DNA of 64,000 bases from Rhizobium sophorae. GTDB lineage: Bacteria; Pseudomonadota; Alphaproteobacteria; Rhizobiales; Rhizobiaceae. The DNA is taken from assembly GCF_013087515.1 (NCBI RefSeq), contig NZ_JABFCN010000049.1, forward strand, positions 1-64,000, read 5' to 3'. The translations under genes were made by a program, and so were the position numbers. The notes under the pieces are model-generated. The model saw only the letters and a program-made list of their open reading frames with translations. It was not told the DNA's origin and ran no database searches. This document shows, one piece after another, positions 8,444-15,761 of this stretch; within the stretch, counting starts at the first letter, position 1, and the number at the start of each line of letters is the position of its first letter.

Positions 8444-9940
8444 TCAAGCGGCTTCCGATGCGGATGCAGCTGTGATGACCGCCTCCGTCGTCAGGGCGCT
8501 TCCGGTCAGTTCACTGACGATTTTGCCGCGCGAGAAAACCAGCGCGCGGTGGCAGATATGGGCGATTTCCTCGAAATCCGTCGACACCACGACAACCGCG
8601 AGACCGGCCTCGAGCGCCCGGGTAATCAGACGGTAGATCTCCGCACGCGCGCCGATGTCGACGCCGGCGGTCGGATCTTCGGCGATCAGCAGCTTGCGGC
8701 CGGTCGCCAGCCAGCGGCCGACAACCACTTTCCGCTGATTGCCGCCCGACAGGGCCTCCACCGGCAGATCCGGGTCGTTCGGCCTGAGGCCGACGGAATG
8801 GCCGATCTTATGGGCAAGATCGGCTTCGCCGCGCGGCGACAGGAAGGACAATAGCCCACGCCCGACGGCGCCCGGATTGAGATAGGTATTTTCCCGAATG
8901 GAAAGCGAGAGCGCCACTGATTCCTCCGTCCGGTCACGGGCGATCAAGCCGATGCCCGACGCCATGGCCCGCAGCGGGCTCGAAAGGTCCGGGACCTCGT
9001 CATGCAGCAGAACCGAGCCGTTGAAGGGCTCGCAGCCGAACAGCGCGCGGCCGATCCGCTCCTGCCCGGCGCCGCGCAATCCAGCCAGCCCCAGAAGCTC
9101 GCCCCCACGGATATCGAAGGATATCGGGCTCGTGCCGGCGCAGACGAGATCGCGAACCTTGACGATCGCCTTGCCTGGCTTGATCTCGGTCTTCGAAAAG
9201 AGATTGTCGCCGCTGCGGCCGATGATCATCGTCACCAGCTCGTCGGGGGTCGTCTCACTGACGGGCTTCTGCCCCACCATGCAGCCGTCGCGCAGAACGG
9301 CGACCCGGTCGGCAATCCGGAAAATCTCGTCCAGCCTGTGGGAGACGTAAATCATCCCGACGCCGCGCTCCTTCAGCGGGCGGATCGCGTTGAACAGCCG
9401 ATCGACCTCATCGGCAGGAAGGCTCGCCGTCGGCTCGTCGAGCACCAGAACGTCGGCTTCCACGGCAAGCGCACGGGCAATGGCGACAAGCGACTTTTCG
9501 GTGCGCGACAGCGCCGAGACCCGGGTGGTGGGATCAAAATCGCAGCCGACCAGCTTCAAGGCTTCCTTGGCGCGTGCCTGCGTCCTGTTCCAATCGATCA
9601 GGCCGCGACGCATCGAGAAACCCTGCGACAGGCCCATGTTCTCGCCGACCGTCATCCACTCGATCAAACCGAGATCCTGATGGATGAAGGCAACCGGTTG
9701 CCGCTCGTTCGGCTTCGGGGGACGATGATGGTAGCTCTGGCCGCGAAAAAGGATGTCGCCGCTATCGGGCTTGTAGATGCCCGCAAGCGTCTTGATGAGC
9801 GTCGATTTGCCGGCGCCGTTTTCCCCCAGCAGCGCGAGGATTTCCCCCTCGCGAAGGTCGATCGAGACGTCGCGCAGCGCTTGCGTGCCGCCGAAGCTCT
9901 TGGTGATCGACTGGAACTCCAACAGTCTCTTGGCTTCCAC
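8444..9940 (-). CDS. Ribose-type sugar ABC transporter ATP-binding protein (RbsA/XylG-like)
   Basis: 498 aa with two nucleotide-binding domains, as usual for carbohydrate uptake transporter-2 systems. Domain 1 has Walker A GENGAGKST and Walker B VLVLDEPTASLP. Domain 2 has a degenerate P-loop region (GLAGLRGAGQERIGRALFG) and signature LSGGNQRKVVVGRWLA with AEDPTAGVD. The frame opens with an ATG at 9970 that lacks a ribosome site, whereas the GTG at 9940 has GGAGGA 6 nt upstream and gives the usual N-terminus, so GTG is preferred. First gene of the operon. A 16-bp palindromic operator lies 38 bp upstream. Confidence 0.9.
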   Translation of the reverse strand: MEAKRLLEFQSITKSFGGTQALRDVSIDLREGEILALLGENGAGKSTLIKTLAGIYKPDSGDILFRGQSYHHRPPKPNERQPVAFIHQDLGLIEWMTVGENMGLSQGFSMRRGLIDWNRTQARAKEALKLVGCDFDPTTRVSALSRTEKSLVAIARALAVEADVLVLDEPTASLPADEVDRLFNAIRPLKERGVGMIYVSHRLDEIFRIADRVAVLRDGCMVGQKPVSETTPDELVTMIIGRSGDNLFSKTEIKPGKAIVKVRDLVCAGTSPISFDIRGGELLGLAGLRGAGQERIGRALFGCEPFNGSVLLHDEVPDLSSPLRAMASGIGLIARDRTEESVALSLSIRENTYLNPGAVGRGLLSFLSPRGEADLAHKIGHSVGLRPNDPDLPVEALSGGNQRKVVVGRWLATGRKLLIAEDPTAGVDIGARAEIYRLITRALEAGLAVVVVSTDFEEIAHICHRALVFSRGKIVSELTGSALTTEAVITAASASEAA

Positions 9941-9977
9941 TGTGGCTCCTCCCAAAGCTGCGGTTGTCATTGGTCGT

Positions 9978-9993
9978 ATGTTATCGATAACAT
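9978..9993. promoter_or_regulatory. LacI-type palindromic operator upstream of the ABC operon
   Basis: Perfect 16-bp palindrome with core TGTTATC|GATAACA, centred on ATCGAT. It lies 38 bp upstream of the GTG start at 9940. The same core recurs at 12348-12365 (perfect), 15722-15737 and 15586-15601 (imperfect). The odd-even spacing and central CG are typical of LacI-family operators. The LacI gene at 14457-15533 is the likely ligand-responsive repressor. Confidence 0.7.
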
Positions 9994-10047
9994 TTACGGA
10001 TGGTCAAGCGGAAAGATGACGATCTCGAATTTCCCGGGAAATTGATG

Positions 10048-10941
10048 TCAGCCGGCCTGAAATCCGTCGAGAAGACGCATCATCTCGGCGGAGTCCTTCG
10101 GCCCGAGGCCGGCAGCGCACAGCAGGCGATGAATCTCGACCACGGAGCCGGTCATCGGCAATGGTGTCTTCGTCTTCAGCGCAAAGGCCTGAAGTGAATC
10201 CAGGTCCTTCAACATGTTGTCGATTCTGCCCGTCGGAGAGAAATCCCGGGCGGCGAATTTTGCCATGAATTCCTGCATTATGCGATTATCTGCCCTGCCG
10301 CCGGCAAGGGCTGCCGGAATGGCGGCCGGATCGACGCCGCCGGCTTCAGCGAGCTTGACCGCCTCGGCGACGGCCTGAAACAGCACGGCGCAAAACAGCT
10401 GATTGATCAGCTTCGTCGTCTGCCCGGCGCCGGATGCACCCATCAGCGTGTAATTGGCGGCAAGATGCCGCATCACCACGCGCGCCCGTTCGAAATCCTC
10501 AGCGGTGCCGCCCGCCATGATCGTCAGGTGTCCGCTCAGCGCACCTGGCACGCCGCCGGAGAGCGGGCAATCCACCCATGCCATTCCGGTTTCCCGACGC
10601 AGCCGCATCGCCATGTCGGCCGTCTCGGCGGGGTCGATGGAGGACATGTCGATCAGCACCTTGTCGGCATTTGCAGCCGCCGCAACACCCTTTTCGCCGA
10701 AGACGACGGCGCGGACAATATTTGCGTGATTGAGGCTGAGCACGCAAAACGCCGACCGCGAGACCGCATCCTCCACGGAGCCCGCCGCACGCGCACCCTT
10801 GGCCTGCAAAGCCGCGACTTTTTCGGCATCCAAGTCGAAGACGGAAACTCTATGCCCGGTCTCGATCAATCGGGTGACGATCGCCGTTCCCATGATGCCG
10901 GCACCGATGACGGCGACATCTGCTCTGTAGTCATCCTGCAT
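10048..10941 (-). CDS. NAD(P)-dependent oxidoreductase, 3-hydroxyisobutyrate/6-phosphogluconate dehydrogenase-like
   Basis: 297 aa beta-hydroxyacid dehydrogenase. Seen are the N-terminal Rossmann motif GAGIMGTAIVTRLIETG, the substrate block DCPLSGGVPGA (near residue 125), and the catalytic Lys in GAGQTTKLINQL (near residue 172). The all-helical C-terminal domain is complete. It starts one base after the stop of the gntK-like gene and is third in the operon idnO-gntK-this gene. Candidates are a tartronate-semialdehyde or other hydroxyacid reductase that handles a side product of sugar-acid catabolism. The family is secure but the substrate is not. Confidence 0.85.
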   Translation of the reverse strand: MQDDYRADVAVIGAGIMGTAIVTRLIETGHRVSVFDLDAEKVAALQAKGARAAGSVEDAVSRSAFCVLSLNHANIVRAVVFGEKGVAAAANADKVLIDMSSIDPAETADMAMRLRRETGMAWVDCPLSGGVPGALSGHLTIMAGGTAEDFERARVVMRHLAANYTLMGASGAGQTTKLINQLFCAVLFQAVAEAVKLAEAGGVDPAAIPAALAGGRADNRIMQEFMAKFAARDFSPTGRIDNMLKDLDSLQAFALKTKTPLPMTGSVVEIHRLLCAAGLGPKDSAEMMRLLDGFQAG

Positions 10942-10942
10942 G

Positions 10943-11488
10943 TTAATCTCCTCCCTTGACGGCCATGCCGTTCAGCCGCTGGCAAGCCAGCGCCACAATA
11001 TCATCCAACGCATTATCGATCGCCACCGTCACCACACCAGCTTCCCCGGTCGGCACCTCCAGCGTCTGGAGCTGGCTGTCGAGCAGAGTCGCGGGCATGA
11101 AGTGACCCTGACGGGCCTTCATGCGCGACAGCAGCAGGTCGTAGGCCCCTTCGAGGAAAACAAAGGCCAGACGCCCGTCCCCCGCTTGTCTCAACCTATC
11201 GCGATAGCTTCTCTTCAGTGCCGAACAGGAAACCACAAGTCCTTGCGACGCCTTCTGCGCTGTCTTTATTTCCGCGCCGATCCGGTCGAGCCAGGGCAGG
11301 CGGTCGTCGTCTGTCAGCGGTATGCCCCGCGCCATCTTCTCGACATTGCCGGCAGGATGGAGTTGGTCGCCCTCCAGAAACGGCAGGCCGTTTTCTGCGG
11401 CGATGCGCTCTCCAACCGAAGATTTGCCGCAACCGCTGACCCCCATGACGATGACGGCCAGAGGCGGTGCCTTTCTCTCCAAGTCCAT
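10943..11488 (-). CDS. gntK: Gluconokinase, GntK/IdnK type
   Basis: 181 aa P-loop kinase that phosphorylates D-gluconate to 6-phosphogluconate. Walker A GVSGCGKSS lies near residue 17. The FLEGDQLHP segment, MARGIPLTDDDRLPWL, VVSCSALKRSYRDRLR and the C-terminal HFMPATLLDSQLQTLE are all gluconokinase hallmarks. The frame stays open to 11710 across the preceding gene, but the ATG at 11488, with GAGACGAG upstream and 13 nt after the idnO stop, starts the conserved protein. It supplies the last step of the local idonate/ketogluconate route. Confidence 0.93.
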   Translation of the reverse strand: MDLERKAPPLAVIVMGVSGCGKSSVGERIAAENGLPFLEGDQLHPAGNVEKMARGIPLTDDDRLPWLDRIGAEIKTAQKASQGLVVSCSALKRSYRDRLRQAGDGRLAFVFLEGAYDLLLSRMKARQGHFMPATLLDSQLQTLEVPTGEAGVVTVAIDNALDDIVALACQRLNGMAVKGGD

Positions 11489-11501
11489 CGTCTCGTCTCT
11501 A

Positions 11502-12266
11502 TCAGAGGCAGGTCGTGATGCCACCGTCGACATAAAGCGTATGCCCGTTGATGAAGGACGAACCACGGCCTGACAGGAAGACGGCAGCGCCGACCAGCTC
11601 CTCGACATTGCCCCAGCGCCCGGCCGGCGTCCGCTTCTCAAGCCAGGACGAGAACTCGGGATTGTCGACGAGCGCCTGGTTGAGCGGCGTCTTGAAATAG
11701 CCTGGGGCAATCGCGTTGATCTGCAGGCCGTATTTGGCCCAGTCGGCGCACATGCCGCGGGTCAGATTGCGCACCGCACCCTTGGTCGCCGTATAGGGAG
11801 CAATGCCGGGGCGCGCCAGTTCGCTTTGCACGGAGGCGATGTTGATGATCTTGCCCTGGCCGCGAGCGATCATGGCTTTGGCCGCTGCCTGGCCGACGTA
11901 GAACACGCTCGAAATATTGGTGGTCAGCAGCAGCTCCCATTTGTCCGCCGGGAAATCTTCCAGCGGCGTGCGAAACTGCATACCGGCATTGTTGATCAGG
12001 ATGTCGAGCGGCCCGATGTCGGCTTCGATCGCGTCTATGCCTTCTTTGGCAGCATCCTTGCTGGTCACGTCGAAGATCGCCGCATGGGCAGACAGGCCCT
12101 GATCCTTGAGGCTCGCGACCGAGCGTTTGACGCTTTCGGGCGTGCGGCCGTTGATGATCACCTCGGCGCCATGCTGCGCCAGGCCTTCGGCCAGGGCATA
12201 ACCGATCCCCTGGCTCGACCCGGTGATCAGGGCACGCCGTCCGGTAAGATCGAACAAGTTCTTCAT
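11502..12266 (-). CDS. idnO: Gluconate 5-dehydrogenase / 5-ketogluconate reductase (SDR family)
   Basis: 254 aa classical short-chain dehydrogenase. Cofactor motif TGSSQGIG (residues 15-22), NNAG near 92, catalytic Ser in IASVQSE, and YTATK (Tyr and Lys of the active site). The C-terminus TLYVDGGITTCL is as in IdnO/Gno proteins, which reduce 5-keto-D-gluconate to D-gluconate. The ATG at 12266 has GAGGAG 8 nt upstream; a GTG three codons earlier lies inside the ribosome site. It is the first gene of the operon and is divergent from the hydroxyacid dehydrogenase gene, with a perfect palindrome between them. Specificity is inferred from the adjacent idnD-like and gluconokinase genes. Confidence 0.87.
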   Translation of the reverse strand: MKNLFDLTGRRALITGSSQGIGYALAEGLAQHGAEVIINGRTPESVKRSVASLKDQGLSAHAAIFDVTSKDAAKEGIDAIEADIGPLDILINNAGMQFRTPLEDFPADKWELLLTTNISSVFYVGQAAAKAMIARGQGKIINIASVQSELARPGIAPYTATKGAVRNLTRGMCADWAKYGLQINAIAPGYFKTPLNQALVDNPEFSSWLEKRTPAGRWGNVEELVGAAVFLSGRGSSFINGHTLYVDGGITTCL

Positions 12267-12347
12267 GTAAATCACTCCTCGGGTCTCGCCGCAGGCGCTT
12301 CAACTGTCGCTGACGGTGAAACTCACTTGACATCCCTTTTCGAATTA

Positions 12348-12365
12348 TATGTTATCGATAACATA
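12348..12365. promoter_or_regulatory. LacI-type palindromic operator in the divergent promoter region
   Basis: Perfect 18-bp palindrome containing TGTTATC|GATAACA. It lies 82 bp upstream of the idnO-like start and 32 bp upstream of the 2-hydroxyacid dehydrogenase start, so one repressor dimer could control both divergent transcripts. It is the longest of the four related sites in the module. Confidence 0.75.
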
Positions 12366-12396
12366 ATCAACTGTCAAAATGCTGGATGGAAACGGA

Positions 12397-13338
12397 ATGC
12401 CTGAGGTAGAAATCTTGATGGCCGGAGCTTATCCGGACTGGGATATGGTGGATCTGGAGGCGAACTACCGCGTCCATCGCCTGTGGGAAGCGGCAGACCG
12501 GCAGGAGCTGATTTCCAGGGTCGGCAAGGATATCCGCGCCATAGCGACCCGCGGTGAACTCGGAGCGTCTGCAGAACTGATGGCGCAATTGCCGAAACTG
12601 GAAATCGTCTCCTGTTACGGCGTCGGCACCGACGCAATCGACCTGTCCTACGCCCGCGCCAACGGCATTCGCGTCACGAATACCCCCGATGTGCTGACCG
12701 AAGATGTCGCCGATATCGCCCTCGGACTGCTGCTTGCCACGGCAAGGCAGATCCCGCAGGCCGATGTTTTGGTCCGCTCCGGCCAATGGGGCAGTGTCGC
12801 CATGCCGCTGGTGACGCGCGTCTCGGGCAAGAAAGTGGGGATTGTCGGCATGGGGCGGATCGGCAAGGCAATCGCGAGAAGAGCCGCCGCTTTCGGCTGC
12901 GACATCTCCTATTTCGCTCGTCATGACCACACGGATGTAGCTTACACCTACGAACCCGACCTGATCGCACTTGCGGATTGGGCCGATTTTCTGATCGTCA
13001 TCGTCCCCGGCGGGGAGGCGACCATGAAGATCATCAACGCCGAGGTGCTTAAAGCGCTCGGTCCGAACGGCATCCTGGTCAATGTTTCGCGCGGGACGAC
13101 CGTCGACGAAGAGGCGCTGATTGCAGCTCTTCAAGACCGCACCATCCAGGCTGCGGGTCTTGATGTCTTCCTCAACGAGCCCAAGATCGATACACGCTTC
13201 CTGACGCTTCAAAACGTCGTGTTGCAGCCCCATCACGGCTCTGGCACTGTCGAAACTCGCAAGGCCATGGGCCAGCTGGTCAGAGACAATCTCGCTGCAC
13301 ATTTTGCGGGCAGCCCGCTTCCAACTCCCGTCGTGTGA
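12397..13338 (+). CDS. D-isomer 2-hydroxyacid dehydrogenase (GhrB / 2-ketoaldonate reductase-like)
   Basis: 313 aa. NAD(P)-binding motif GIVGMGRIGKAIARR near residue 149, the active-site Arg in NVSRGTTVDEEAL, a Glu in FLNEP and the catalytic His in LQPHHGSGT. This matches hydroxypyruvate/glyoxylate/2-ketogluconate reductases. The ATG at 12379 lacks a ribosome site; the in-frame ATG at 12397 has GGA about 7 nt upstream and begins MPEVEILMAG, so it is preferred. It is 10 nt ahead of the idnD-like gene. Together they could interconvert 2-keto-L-gulonate, L-idonate and 5-keto-D-gluconate. Hydroxypyruvate reduction is an alternative. Confidence 0.87.
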   Translation: MPEVEILMAGAYPDWDMVDLEANYRVHRLWEAADRQELISRVGKDIRAIATRGELGASAELMAQLPKLEIVSCYGVGTDAIDLSYARANGIRVTNTPDVLTEDVADIALGLLLATARQIPQADVLVRSGQWGSVAMPLVTRVSGKKVGIVGMGRIGKAIARRAAAFGCDISYFARHDHTDVAYTYEPDLIALADWADFLIVIVPGGEATMKIINAEVLKALGPNGILVNVSRGTTVDEEALIAALQDRTIQAAGLDVFLNEPKIDTRFLTLQNVVLQPHHGSGTVETRKAMGQLVRDNLAAHFAGSPLPTPVV

Positions 13339-13348
13339 GGGTCCCGAT

Positions 13349-14380
13349 ATGAAAGCCATCGTCATTCATGCCGCCAAGGATCTGAGGATCGAAGAGCGCG
13401 AGCCGGAGGTTGCGGGCGCCGGGCAGGTGGAGGTTGCCATCGAAGCCGGCGGCATCTGCGGTTCCGACCTGCATTATTACAATCATGGCGGTTTCGGCAC
13501 CGTTCGCCTGCGCGAACCGATGATCCTCGGCCATGAGATCGCCGGCACGGTCAAGGCGCTGGGTTCCGGCGTCGCCGATCTTGCCGTCGGAGACCGTGTC
13601 GCGGTTTCCCCGAGCCGGCCGTGCAACCATTGCCAATATTGCCTGAGGGGGCAGCAAAACCACTGCCTCAACATGCGGTTTTACGGCAGTGCCATGCCGA
13701 TGCCGCATATTCAGGGCGGTTTTCGCCAGCGGCTGGTGGCGGAGCGTTGGCAGTGCCACAAGGTCGCGGACGGCATTTCCATTCACGAGGCCGCCTTTGC
13801 CGAACCCTTTGCGGTGACGCTGCATGCGGCAAACCGCGCCGGGTCACTGCTCGGCAAAAGGGTGCTGGTCACCGGTTGCGGCCCCATCGGGATGTTGGCG
13901 ATCGTTGCGGCGCGCGTTCTCGGCGCCCGCGAAATCGTCGCGACCGACGTGACGGACAGCGTTCTGGCGATTGCCCGCACCAGCGGCGCCGACAGAACGA
14001 TCAATGTTGCCACGCATGCCGCCGACCTTGCGGCTTACAGCGCCGACAAGGGATATTTCGACGTCATGTTCGAGGCGTCAGGCAATGAGCGGGCGGTGCG
14101 CGCGGGTCTGGAGACGCTGAAGCCCCGCGCCGTTCTCGTCCAGCTCGGCCTTGGCGGCGATGTCTCTATCCCGCAGAACATGATCGTTGCCAAGGAAATC
14201 GAGATGCGCGGGACATTCCGTTTTCATGAGGAATTTGCGCTCGCCGTCGAACTGATCAACGCGCGTCGCGTCGATCTGAAACCGTTGCTCACAGGTGTTT
14301 TCGGGATCGAAGAGGCCGTTGCCGCCTTCGAATTGGCGGGCGACCGCAGCAAGTCCATGAAAGTCCAGATCGCCTTTTGA
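13349..14380 (+). CDS. idnD: L-idonate 5-dehydrogenase, zinc-dependent MDR family
   Basis: 343 aa medium-chain dehydrogenase. Catalytic-zinc motif ICGSDLHYYNHGGFG (residues about 36-50), GHEIAG, a structural four-Cys lobe (CNHCQYCLRGQQNHCLN) and the cofactor motif GCGPIG near 173. The HYYNHGGFG variant and a FRFHEEF segment near residue 290 are as in IdnD proteins, which oxidise L-idonate to 5-keto-D-gluconate. The ATG at 13349 has GAGGG upstream and follows the previous stop by 10 nt. It is cotranscribed with the hydroxyacid dehydrogenase. Xylitol or sorbitol dehydrogenase activity is less likely given the gluconokinase and idnO neighbours. Confidence 0.88.
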   Translation: MKAIVIHAAKDLRIEEREPEVAGAGQVEVAIEAGGICGSDLHYYNHGGFGTVRLREPMILGHEIAGTVKALGSGVADLAVGDRVAVSPSRPCNHCQYCLRGQQNHCLNMRFYGSAMPMPHIQGGFRQRLVAERWQCHKVADGISIHEAAFAEPFAVTLHAANRAGSLLGKRVLVTGCGPIGMLAIVAARVLGAREIVATDVTDSVLAIARTSGADRTINVATHAADLAAYSADKGYFDVMFEASGNERAVRAGLETLKPRAVLVQLGLGGDVSIPQNMIVAKEIEMRGTFRFHEEFALAVELINARRVDLKPLLTGVFGIEEAVAAFELAGDRSKSMKVQIAF

Positions 14381-14454
14381 ACCTGCTGCATGATCCCTGC
14401 AGCCATTCAAAGTGTTACAGCGCTGCGCATCTGGAAAGACGCGCGGCGCTTTAG
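14378..14454. repeat. Intergenic hairpin repeat of rhizobial type
   Basis: After the idnD stop comes a GCTGCATG...CTGCAGC box, then TTCAAAGTGTTACAGC, then a long hairpin whose arms are 14419-14432 and 14437-14450 (14 bp, two imperfect pairs, GGAA loop). From memory, this layout recurs in many intergenic spaces of Rhizobium and Agrobacterium genomes. It sits between convergent genes and may also act as a bidirectional terminator. Copy number cannot be judged here. Confidence 0.5.
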
Positions 14455-14456
14455 TC

Positions 14457-15533
14457 TCAAGCGGTTGGCGCGCCGTTCCGGTCCGTGCTTTCGCGCAAGA
14501 CAACCTTGTAGCCGATCAATGTGATCTCATCGCCGGTCGCCTCGCCGGTATGGAGGGTATCCAGCAGGCGGGCGGCGGCCTGGCGGCCGATGCCATAACA
14601 GTCCACATTGATGGTGGTCATTCGTGGATGACAGATGGACGAAATCTCATAATCGCCGAAACCGGCAATGGCGATGTCCCTTGGAACCTTCATTCCCCTG
14701 CGTGTGCATTCCATGATGGCGCCGAAGGCGGAAAGATCGGAGACGCAGAGAACCACTTCCGTGTCCGGCCAGCGCTCCAGCAGGCTGACGATCGCCTGGC
14801 CGCCCTGTTCCATGGTGATAGGCGGCACGCCGAAGGAAATCATCCGTCCCGGTCCGAGGCCGAGTTCTTCGACTGTCTTCTGGAAACCGCTTCGCCGCTG
14901 GCTGCCGCGCGTATCGCGCGCCGTCGTTCCGCCGATATAGCCGAACTTCCGATACCCCTGGCCGGCAAGCGTCCGCACCAGCAAGGACATCGCCTCGCTG
15001 TTGGAGAAGCCGACGACCTGATTGATCGGGTCTTCCGGAAGTTCCCAGGTCTCGACAACGGGAATGCCGGCTTTTACGAGCATCCGCCGCGCGCGCGCCG
15101 TGTGCGAGCCACCGGTCAGGATGATTCCTTCCGGCCGGCGGCGCAGCATAGCCTCAATCAGCTCTTCTTCCTTCTCCGCCGAATAGTCGGTATAGCCAAG
15201 AAGAAGCTGAAGGCCGGTATTCTCCAGCGCATCGGTCATGCCACGTGCGGTATCGGAAAAATTCGAATTGTTGATCGAGGGCACCAGGGCGGCGATGAAG
15301 CCGCTCCGCCTTGACGAAAGACTGCCGGCAGATAGATCGAGCACATAACCGAGCGCATCGACGGCTTCCATGATGCGCTTGCGGGTCTCCTCGGAAACAC
15401 TTGCATCCTGGCGAAAGGCACGCGAAACGGTCATGGCGGAGACGCCGACATATTTGGCGACCTCCGCCATCGTCAGCTTTTGAGCGTCTGCCGGCTTGAG
15501 ACGCTTGTCTTTCGGCTCATCCTCGTTTTTCAC
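14457..15533 (-). CDS. LacI-family transcriptional regulator of the sugar-acid module
   Basis: 358 aa. After a charged N-terminal extension of about 20 residues comes the DNA-binding domain LTMAEVAKYVGVSAMTVSRAF with hinge helix SLSSRRSGFIAALVPS. A periplasmic-binding-protein-like sensor domain follows, with GFGDYEISSICHPRMTTI typical of GntR/IdnR-like members. The start is GTG with GGAG 4 nt upstream. It lies within the sugar-acid genes, and operator-like palindromes occur before each transcription unit, including one 53 bp upstream of this gene, which fits autoregulation. The inducer is probably an intermediate such as a ketoaldonate, which is inference. Confidence 0.9.
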   Translation of the reverse strand: MKNEDEPKDKRLKPADAQKLTMAEVAKYVGVSAMTVSRAFRQDASVSEETRKRIMEAVDALGYVLDLSAGSLSSRRSGFIAALVPSINNSNFSDTARGMTDALENTGLQLLLGYTDYSAEKEEELIEAMLRRRPEGIILTGGSHTARARRMLVKAGIPVVETWELPEDPINQVVGFSNSEAMSLLVRTLAGQGYRKFGYIGGTTARDTRGSQRRSGFQKTVEELGLGPGRMISFGVPPITMEQGGQAIVSLLERWPDTEVVLCVSDLSAFGAIMECTRRGMKVPRDIAIAGFGDYEISSICHPRMTTINVDCYGIGRQAAARLLDTLHTGEATGDEITLIGYKVVLRESTDRNGAPTA

Positions 15534-15585
15534 TGGTCTCCGCTTTCAAAACAGACGTCCGAATTGGACATCTCAAGACACGATA

Positions 15586-15601
15586 AAGTTATCGCTATCA
15601 T
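15586..15601. promoter_or_regulatory. Imperfect LacI-type operator upstream of the LacI gene
   Basis: AAGTTATC|GCTATCAT differs at three of 16 positions from the perfect palindrome at 9978-9993. It lies 53 bp upstream of the regulator's GTG start and is probably an autoregulatory site of lower affinity. Confidence 0.4.
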
Positions 15602-15721
15602 GGCACAATCGATATTATTGCGGGAACGCGCCGTTCCAACACCCAAAAACCAAGATTCATGGGGTATTTTCGCAAAAGTCGGCAGCTCGGTATCTGTACG
15701 AGGCCATCAGAACGCGTCAGG

Positions 15722-15737
15722 ATGATATCGATAACAA
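15722..15737. promoter_or_regulatory. Near-perfect LacI-type operator upstream of the lactonase gene
   Basis: ATGATATC|GATAACAA matches the 16-bp palindrome at 14 of 16 positions. It ends 24 bp before the SMP-30 gene start at 15762, a position where bound repressor would block initiation. Confidence 0.6.
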
Positions 15738-15761
15738 TTTCAGGAAATGGAGAGGGGCATC

